Below the pieces are notes generated by a model that searched no databases, was not told where the DNA came from, and worked only from the letters and a program-made list of their open reading frames with translations. Positions 32,180-37,496 of a DNA stretch of 37,496 nt are shown here, in pieces. The first letter of the stretch is position 1; the number at the start of each line of letters is the position of its first letter. This DNA is from Chloroflexota bacterium (GTDB lineage Bacteria > Chloroflexota > Anaerolineae > Anaerolineales > Villigracilaceae): assembly GCA_019873735.1 (NCBI GenBank), contig JAIOAQ010000029.1:1-37496 (forward strand), written 5' to 3'. The translations under genes were made by a program, and so were the position numbers.

Positions 32180-33124
32180 ATGAGCGTCAATATTTACGAA
32201 AAATCGTGTGAAAACATGGCCGAAGTGCCAGACAACAGCGTTGCGCTGACGGTGACATCGCCGCCCTACTGGAATGCGATTGACTACGATATCCACGCCA
32301 CCAACAAGCAGGCCTTTTATCGCACGCGCAAGTATGCCAACGGTTATGAAAGTTACCAGGATTATTTAGACTGGCTGGGAAAGGTCTTTCGAGAGGTTTT
32401 CCGGGTCACCAAACCCGGCGGACTGTGCGCTGTGGTCATCGGTACTGTGTTGCTGGAAGGCAAGCTCTTCCCTGTGCCTTTTGACTTCACTGCCCAAATG
32501 ACCAGAGAAGAAAATGGCTGGGTTTTCTATCAGGATTTCATCTGGCACAAATGCACGGCAGGTGTCAAGCGGGCCGGGGTGAGCATTCAGAAGCCGCATC
32601 CCGGTTACTTTTACCCAAACATCATGAACGAATACATCCTGGTATTTCAAAAACCTGGACCAAAGATTTACGAGGGCCGAACGGAAGAAGAAAAAGAAGC
32701 AGCCAGATACCCCATCAATCGTCTGTTTACTTTGGATATTGCCAACAACATCTGGCACATTGCGCCTGTGCCTCCCGATGTGATTGATCACCCCGCCCCC
32801 TTCCCCGAGGAAATTCCTTATCGGCTAATTACGCTGTATTCTTACCCCGACGATCTGGTTTTGGACCCCTTCCTGGGCTCTGGGCAGACGACAAAAGTTG
32901 CTCATCACCTGGGGCGTCAGGCGGTCGGATACGAAATTATCCCCAAATATGCCCGGCTGGCCAGAGCGCGCCTGAACGAACCGCTTTCTCTTCGCACACA
33001 ACAACTGGTAGCTATTTTTGACAAGATTGACATAGACGAACCGGCATCCAATGGAAATGGCAACGAAAAAAAGAAAAAGCCCGACTCTGCCATTCAAATG
33101 TCATTCGAGATAAACACGTTGTAA
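32180..33124 (+). CDS. Beta-class DNA (amino) methyltransferase
   Basis: 314 aa. Transfers a methyl group to an exocyclic amine of cytosine (N4) or adenine (N6) in DNA. Catalytic motif IV, SPPYWN (27-32), precedes the SAM-binding motif I, DPFLGSGQTT (229-238), the beta-class order. SPPY is commoner in N4-cytosine enzymes, so m4C is slightly favoured (inference). The target-recognition region lies between about 100 and 200. A Lys/Asn-rich tail (NGNGNEKKKK) closes the protein. The ATG at 32180 has GTGAGGAG upstream, 2 bp after the rsgA stop. It is followed after 18 bp by an endonuclease III-like gene. AT content is higher than in rsgA. No classical restriction gene is adjacent. Confidence 0.93.
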   Translation: MSVNIYEKSCENMAEVPDNSVALTVTSPPYWNAIDYDIHATNKQAFYRTRKYANGYESYQDYLDWLGKVFREVFRVTKPGGLCAVVIGTVLLEGKLFPVPFDFTAQMTREENGWVFYQDFIWHKCTAGVKRAGVSIQKPHPGYFYPNIMNEYILVFQKPGPKIYEGRTEEEKEAARYPINRLFTLDIANNIWHIAPVPPDVIDHPAPFPEEIPYRLITLYSYPDDLVLDPFLGSGQTTKVAHHLGRQAVGYEIIPKYARLARARLNEPLSLRTQQLVAIFDKIDIDEPASNGNGNEKKKKPDSAIQMSFEINTL

Positions 33125-33142
33125 TCACCCGCGGAGACCAGC

Positions 33143-34312
33143 ATGACCATCTCAGCATTAATCAGCCGTATTGCAGAACAGGGCCAGAGTCACCCCTCTG
33201 CTCCCCAGCTTTCATCAGTAGCAATTTTCAAAAACATGCTGGACGAGGAAAAGAGGATCAAGGTGGACGAATTGGATGACACCGATGGAAGCAATATCAC
33301 CCGCCGCGAACTTCTCACGCGTTTCCTGCTCTTGAACGCTGTTATTGACCAGGGGCCTGACATCGTCGGCGTCCGAAACCTGTTGGTAAATGTCACCAAC
33401 GACTTGTACAGCCGGGAAATACGCTTTTTACACCGCCCCCTCTCTTTCTTTCAGGAGCTTGGCATTGCGATCAACCAGATTCTGAGTCAGCACCAGTCCA
33501 TCAAAGCTATTCGAGCGCAAGAGTGGGCGCAGGAAAACCGCTCCCGCGCCAGCCGCTACAACCTGTTCATGGACAATTCCAGGCAGGTGTTGAATTACGC
33601 CGTCTTTCGATGGGGCGTTCCTCTGGCGTTGCCCCTTCTCCTCGAAAAAGACCTTGGGGATAAGCCCTCCTTTTCGCCTTTGCTCGATTACCTTGAAAGT
33701 TACCCCTCTGCTGAAAGAATGACGAACAATCTCAAAGACCATGAGCGCTACGGCCTTGGCAAAGCAATTGGCGACAAAGCCTGCCATCTATTTGCCAAAT
33801 GGCTCATCTCCTCGTATGCGCTCACCCGCCGTCGAGAACCGAGCTGGGGACCGTATTCTTTTGAAGTGCCATACGACTCAAACGCCGGTCGCGTCCTTTG
33901 GCGAACTGGCTATCTCCTGCACTGGGCCTCGGAAGAAGAATACATCAAGAGACAGGTCATCCAAAAGGGACAGGGAAAAGGCGGCCTGGATTACATCCGC
34001 GTAACCAACATTCGCGGCATGCCAACCTCCCGACCTCTTCCAAAGGAAATTCAAGAAGCTTATGGCGAGATCGCTGTCCAACACCTTGTAACTCACAAAA
34101 AGAAACCGGCCAAATTCGAGATTCAAAGGCTCCAGCATCCCTTCCTTTTGCTGGCCAAACAGACCATCGCTGCATTCGACGACGGCCTGATTTACATCGG
34201 CACAAATTACTGTTTCAATCATGATCAGCCCAGATGCGAGGAATGTCCCCTCAACGACTTGTGCGCTGGCCACATCTCCTCGCCCCATCTCATCCAAAAT
34301 TACCGCACATGA
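33143..34312 (+). CDS. Endonuclease III-like HhH-GPD / [4Fe-4S] protein paired with the methyltransferase
   Basis: 389 aa. I do not recognise a named family, but the second half has the parts of an Nth/MutY-type DNA glycosylase. A helix-hairpin-helix-like segment is YGLGKAIGDKACHLFAKWL (203-221), with K212 at the lyase-lysine position. D245, in EVPYDSNAGRVLWRTG, corresponds to the catalytic Asp of VDTHVxRV. A C-terminal cluster C357-X7-C365-X2-C368-X5-C374 is close to the endonuclease III pattern CX6CX2CX5C. The N-terminal ~140 residues are helical and longer than in Nth (usually ~210 aa in total). GGAG precedes the ATG. The gene overlaps holB by 4 bp. It could be a restriction-like or repair enzyme for the partner methylase; activity is inferred only. 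Confidence 0.6.
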   Translation: MTISALISRIAEQGQSHPSAPQLSSVAIFKNMLDEEKRIKVDELDDTDGSNITRRELLTRFLLLNAVIDQGPDIVGVRNLLVNVTNDLYSREIRFLHRPLSFFQELGIAINQILSQHQSIKAIRAQEWAQENRSRASRYNLFMDNSRQVLNYAVFRWGVPLALPLLLEKDLGDKPSFSPLLDYLESYPSAERMTNNLKDHERYGLGKAIGDKACHLFAKWLISSYALTRRREPSWGPYSFEVPYDSNAGRVLWRTGYLLHWASEEEYIKRQVIQKGQGKGGLDYIRVTNIRGMPTSRPLPKEIQEAYGEIAVQHLVTHKKKPAKFEIQRLQHPFLLLAKQTIAAFDDGLIYIGTNYCFNHDQPRCEECPLNDLCAGHISSPHLIQNYRT

Positions 34313-35295
34313 CGAACTGGAATCTCATCGGCCACGCATGGGCAGTTGACCTGCTGCGCGGACAATTGCGCCGCGGGGCGGTCAGTCACGCCTACCTCTT
34401 CGCCGGGCCGCCCGGGGTGGGACGCCGCACCCTGGCGCTGCGCTTCGCCCAGGCGCTGCTTTGCCCCAATCCGCCTGCCCCCGGCGAGCCCTGCGGAACC
34501 TGCCAGACCTGCCGGCAAATCGAAGCCATGCACTACCCCGACCTGAGCGTCGTCCAGGCTGAAAAAGAAGGCGGGGTGCTGAAAGTGGAGCAGGTGCGCG
34601 AAGTCCGCCGGATACTGGTGTTGAAACCGTATCAGGGAAATTACCGCCTGGCGCTCTTCCTGCGCTTCCAGGAGGCCCACCCCAGCGCGTCGAACGCGCT
34701 GCTCAAGACGCTGGAGGAAGCCCCCGCCCACGCCATCCTGCTCCTGACCGCCGAGCATGCAGACCAGTTATTGCCCACCATTGTCTCGCGCTGTGAAATC
34801 TTGCGTTTACGGCCTCTGTCGTTTGACGAATTGACCGTTGCCCTCCAAGAGCGCGGACTGAGCGAATCCCAGGCGCGCTTGCTGGCACATATCTCTGGCG
34901 GCAGGCCCGGCCATGCCCTGCGTTTAAGCGCATCGCCTCAACTTTTGGAAATGCGTACAGAAAGATTGAACGACTTGCACCGCTTGCTTTCTGCCAGCCG
35001 TGTGGAGCGTTTTGCTTATGCCGAGTTGTTGGCCAAGGACAAAGAGAACCTGCGCCAGACCTTGCTCATCTGGCTCTCCTATTGGCTGGATGTGATGCGG
35101 CGCGCCAGCGGAGCACACATTCCCCCCCTTAATTTTGATCGCCTGCCGGAAATCGAACATCTGGCGGCCCGCTTTGACCTGAGTCAATGCTCTCGCGTAG
35201 TGTCTGCTCTCCAAAAGGCCGGCGAACAGCTGGAAGCCAATGTCAATTCACGGCTGCTGGCAGAGACGCTGCTGCTAGACTGGCCCAGAATTTGA
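34309..35295 (+). CDS. holB: DNA polymerase III delta' subunit
   Basis: 328 aa clamp-loader subunit of the AAA+ family. Walker A-like GPPGVGRRT, the zinc module in CGTCQTCRQIEAMHYPD (with an upstream Cys in ALLCPN), NALLKTLEEAP, and the SRC sensor motif in TIVSRCEILRLRPL. The start (MTNWNLIGHAWAVDLL) is at 34309, where ATGA overlaps the stop of the preceding Fe-S protein gene. Codon composition changes along the gene: the first ~450 bp are GC-rich and the rest is closer to the surrounding genes. No terminator is seen before tex. Confidence 0.93.
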   Translation: MTNWNLIGHAWAVDLLRGQLRRGAVSHAYLFAGPPGVGRRTLALRFAQALLCPNPPAPGEPCGTCQTCRQIEAMHYPDLSVVQAEKEGGVLKVEQVREVRRILVLKPYQGNYRLALFLRFQEAHPSASNALLKTLEEAPAHAILLLTAEHADQLLPTIVSRCEILRLRPLSFDELTVALQERGLSESQARLLAHISGGRPGHALRLSASPQLLEMRTERLNDLHRLLSASRVERFAYAELLAKDKENLRQTLLIWLSYWLDVMRRASGAHIPPLNFDRLPEIEHLAARFDLSQCSRVVSALQKAGEQLEANVNSRLLAETLLLDWPRI

Positions 35296-35361
35296 TCCTG
35301 CCGTTTCGGCAACAGATTTACCGCCCGTCATTTTCCCCCAACCAGACAAGTTTCAATTGCC

Positions 35362-37496
35362 ATGACCCACGCCGAAAAAATCGCATCCAAACTTTCAGTT
35401 AAAGCCTCCCAGGTCGAGGCCGTCATCCGCCTGTTAGATGACGGCAATACCGTGCCCTTCATTGCCCGTTATCGCAAGGAAATGACCGGCTCCCTCGACG
35501 ACGAACAGGTGCGCATCATCGCCGATGATCTGGTGCGTCTGCGCGCCATAGACGAGCGCCGCGCCACGATCCTGGCCTCGATTGAGGAGCAGGGCAATCT
35601 AAGCGACGAACTGCGCACCGCAATTCAGGCCGCCGAGACGATGACCGCACTTGAAGACCTGTATGCGCCCTACAAACCCAAACGCCGCACACGCGCCACA
35701 ATTGCTCGCGAGAAGGGACTGGAGCCGCTGGCCGAAGTCATCTTAAGGCAGCCACGCAGTGACCGTTCTGCCACAGAGATTGCCGAAGGCTACCTGAATG
35801 GTCAGGTGACTACCGCAGAAGAAGCCCTGCAAGGCGCGCGTGACATTGTGGCTGAAACCATCAGCGACCGCGCTGCAGTGCGCCAGGCCGTGCGCGAGAA
35901 AGCGCTCAAGTGGGCCGTGCTGATCGCCGAAAAAATCGAAGACGCTGTGGATGAAAAGCGCATTTACGAATCCTACTACGCCTTCAAAAGCCGCGTGGAC
36001 CACATTCAACCGCACCAGATCCTGGCCCTCAACCGCGGTGAAAAGGAAGGCATCCTGCGTGTGCGAGTCGAAATCCCAGAGCGGGATTGGCGCACGGTGA
36101 TAGACGACGAATTCCCGGCCAACCTGCTCAGCCCAATGGCCGAACAACTGGAACTGGCGATTCGCGACGCCGCCGAGCGCCTGCTCCTGCCTGCCATCGA
36201 ACGCGACATACGCCGTGAATTGACCGAGAAAGCCGATAACCATGCCATTCGCGTCTTTGCCGAAAACTTGCGCGCATTGCTCAGCCAACCGCCACTGGCA
36301 GGGCAAACCGTGCTGGGTATTGACCCCGGCTATCGCACCGGTTGCAAAGTGGCCGTTGTGGATCCAACCGGCAAACTCCTGGATACCGGCACCATTTATC
36401 CGCACGAGCCGCAGAAAAAGTGGGATGAAGCCTTGAAGACCCTCCAGCAGATGATTGAGCGGCACAAAGTAACGCTGGTGACCATTGGCAACGGCACCGC
36501 TTCGCGCGAGACCGAGAAACTGGTTGCCGAACTGACGCGTGGCGCGGCGGCTGTGAAGTATCTGATCGTCAACGAAGCGGGGGCTTCGGTTTACTCGGCC
36601 TCCTCGCTGGCGCGTACCGAACTGCCCGATTTGGACGTCTCCCTGCGTGGTGCGGTCTCCATTGCCCGCCGCGCCCAAGACCCGCTGGCCGAACTGGTTA
36701 AGATAGACCCCAAATCGATTGGCGTGGGCCTGTACCAGCACGATGTGGATCAAGCCGCTCTGGCCGGCGCACTGAATGGCGTGGTCGAGAGCGTGGTCAA
36801 CGCCGTAGGCGTGGACCTCAACACGGCCAGCCCCGCGCTCCTGACTTATGTTGCCGGCGTTGGCCCAAAACTGGCCGAAAAGATCGTTGCCCATCGCAAC
36901 GCAAATGGCCCTTTCCCTTCACGGGCAGCCCTGCGCCAGGTTTCTGGCATGGGGCCGAAAGCCTTCGAGCAGGCAGCCGGATTCCTGCGCGTTCGCGGCG
37001 GCGATGAACCACTGGATGCCAGCGCAATCCACCCCGAAAGTTACGCCATCGCCCGGGCCGTCCTCCGGCTGGCCGGCCTGACCCCCGACATCACCCCCGC
37101 AGAACGCAAACCTGCACTGGATGCCTTGCTGGCAAAGAAACCCATCGAAACGCTGGCGGCCGAGTTGAACTGCGGCATCCCTACTTTAGAAGACATCCTC
37201 GAACAGCTCGTCCGCCCGGGGCGCGACCCGCGCGCAGAAGCGCCCGCGCCTATCCTGCGCTCGGATGTGCTCAAAGTTGAAGATTTGGTACCCGGTATGG
37301 GGTTGAGAGGAACCGTCCGCAATGTCGTGGATTTTGGCGCCTTTGTTGACATTGGCGTCAAACAAGACGGTCTCTTGCATCGTTCCCAAATTCCGTCCGG
37401 CACGCTTTTACGCGTTGGAGACATCATCGAAGTGGAAATCTTAAAAGTCGAAGCCGAACGCGGCCGCATTGCACTTGGATGGGTGCCTTCAAAGCC
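35362..37496 (+). CDS. tex: Tex, RNA-binding transcription accessory protein (3' partial)
   Basis: 711 residues are visible and the reading frame runs off the window end. The N-terminal helical Tex domain (VPFIARYRKEMTGSLDDEQV, LEDLYAPYKPKRRTRATIAREKGLEPLA) is followed by a YqgF-like RNase H-fold domain (TVLGIDPGYRTGCKVAVVD), a helix-hairpin-helix domain (YVAGVGPKLAEKIVAHR) and the start of the S1 domain (GMGLRGTVRNVVDFGAFVDIGV). Only the end of S1 and the tail are missing. Tex binds nucleic acid and affects transcription. The ATG at 35362 lacks a clear ribosome site. It is 66 bp after holB on the same strand. Confidence 0.96.
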   Translation, partial: MTHAEKIASKLSVKASQVEAVIRLLDDGNTVPFIARYRKEMTGSLDDEQVRIIADDLVRLRAIDERRATILASIEEQGNLSDELRTAIQAAETMTALEDLYAPYKPKRRTRATIAREKGLEPLAEVILRQPRSDRSATEIAEGYLNGQVTTAEEALQGARDIVAETISDRAAVRQAVREKALKWAVLIAEKIEDAVDEKRIYESYYAFKSRVDHIQPHQILALNRGEKEGILRVRVEIPERDWRTVIDDEFPANLLSPMAEQLELAIRDAAERLLLPAIERDIRRELTEKADNHAIRVFAENLRALLSQPPLAGQTVLGIDPGYRTGCKVAVVDPTGKLLDTGTIYPHEPQKKWDEALKTLQQMIERHKVTLVTIGNGTASRETEKLVAELTRGAAAVKYLIVNEAGASVYSASSLARTELPDLDVSLRGAVSIARRAQDPLAELVKIDPKSIGVGLYQHDVDQAALAGALNGVVESVVNAVGVDLNTASPALLTYVAGVGPKLAEKIVAHRNANGPFPSRAALRQVSGMGPKAFEQAAGFLRVRGGDEPLDASAIHPESYAIARAVLRLAGLTPDITPAERKPALDALLAKKPIETLAAELNCGIPTLEDILEQLVRPGRDPRAEAPAPILRSDVLKVEDLVPGMGLRGTVRNVVDFGAFVDIGVKQDGLLHRSQIPSGTLLRVGDIIEVEILKVEAERGRIALGWVPSK

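Noticed and set aside
35743-36894. 383-aa minus-strand open frame opposite tex
   Set aside because: Antisense shadow; tex motifs are continuous on the other strand.

Overview
The window looks like a chromosomal segment of a Chloroflexota bacterium, most likely class Anaerolineae. This is inferred from gene content: a fused GlyQ-GlyS, a fused PyrF-PyrE, a YerB/DUF3048 lipoprotein, a NEW3/ABC exporter set, an Flp-type pilin, a class E-like sortase, a lipoprotein transpeptidase with an NTF2-like N-terminus, and a large vWA-FHA protein with a PP2C phosphatase. No rRNA or marker tree was available. Both edges cut genes: glyQS lacks its 5' end and tex lacks its 3' end.

Layout. 1-2.8 kb: glyQS. 3.1-6.2 kb: a secreted NEW3 protein followed by an ABC exporter. 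6.3-7.0 kb: a small membrane protein and an Flp pilin. 7.2-9.3 kb: miaB, two tRNA-Ser genes, a tandem copy of one tRNA 3' end with its terminator, and a short unit that may be an sRNA or small peptide. 9.3-11.6 kb: a DUF3048 lipoprotein and pfkA. 11.8-14.6 kb: nfeD, lipA and a DinB-like gene. 14.7-15.9 kb: a chimeric gene carrying a copied pyrE 3' end, an NTF2-like gene and a ferritin-like gene. 16.0-20.6 kb: the pyrimidine cluster pyrC, pyrB and pyrFE on the minus strand, with a toxin-antitoxin pair inserted on the plus strand. 20.8-23.2 kb: a sortase, a small membrane protein and an RNA m5U methyltransferase. 23.2-28.2 kb: xpt, guaA, vWA-FHA and PP2C on the minus strand. 28.3-32.2 kb: maf, a penicillin-binding protein and rsgA. 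32.2-35.3 kb: a beta-class DNA methyltransferase, an endonuclease III-like Fe-S protein and holB. 35.4 kb to the end: tex.

Five things deserve attention. (1) At least ten loci carry short inverted repeats whose arms are made of a 6-10 nt word repeated in tandem, with a different word at each locus. Several lie in frame inside essential enzymes, and two sit exactly at the GlyQ/GlyS and PyrF/PyrE fusion junctions. (2) The pyrC leader has a strong promoter, a 23-codon U-rich leader ORF and an intrinsic terminator, arranged like a UTP-sensing attenuator. (3) A DNA methyltransferase is followed by a helix-hairpin-helix/[4Fe-4S] glycosylase-lyase-like protein, which suggests an unusual restriction or repair system. 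(4) Several genes have a -10 box 6-10 nt before the start codon and no Shine-Dalgarno sequence, consistent with leaderless mRNAs. (5) A recent duplication of about 140 bp grafted the end of PyrE onto a truncated membrane protein.

All calls come from reading the sequence. No database search or folding program was run.
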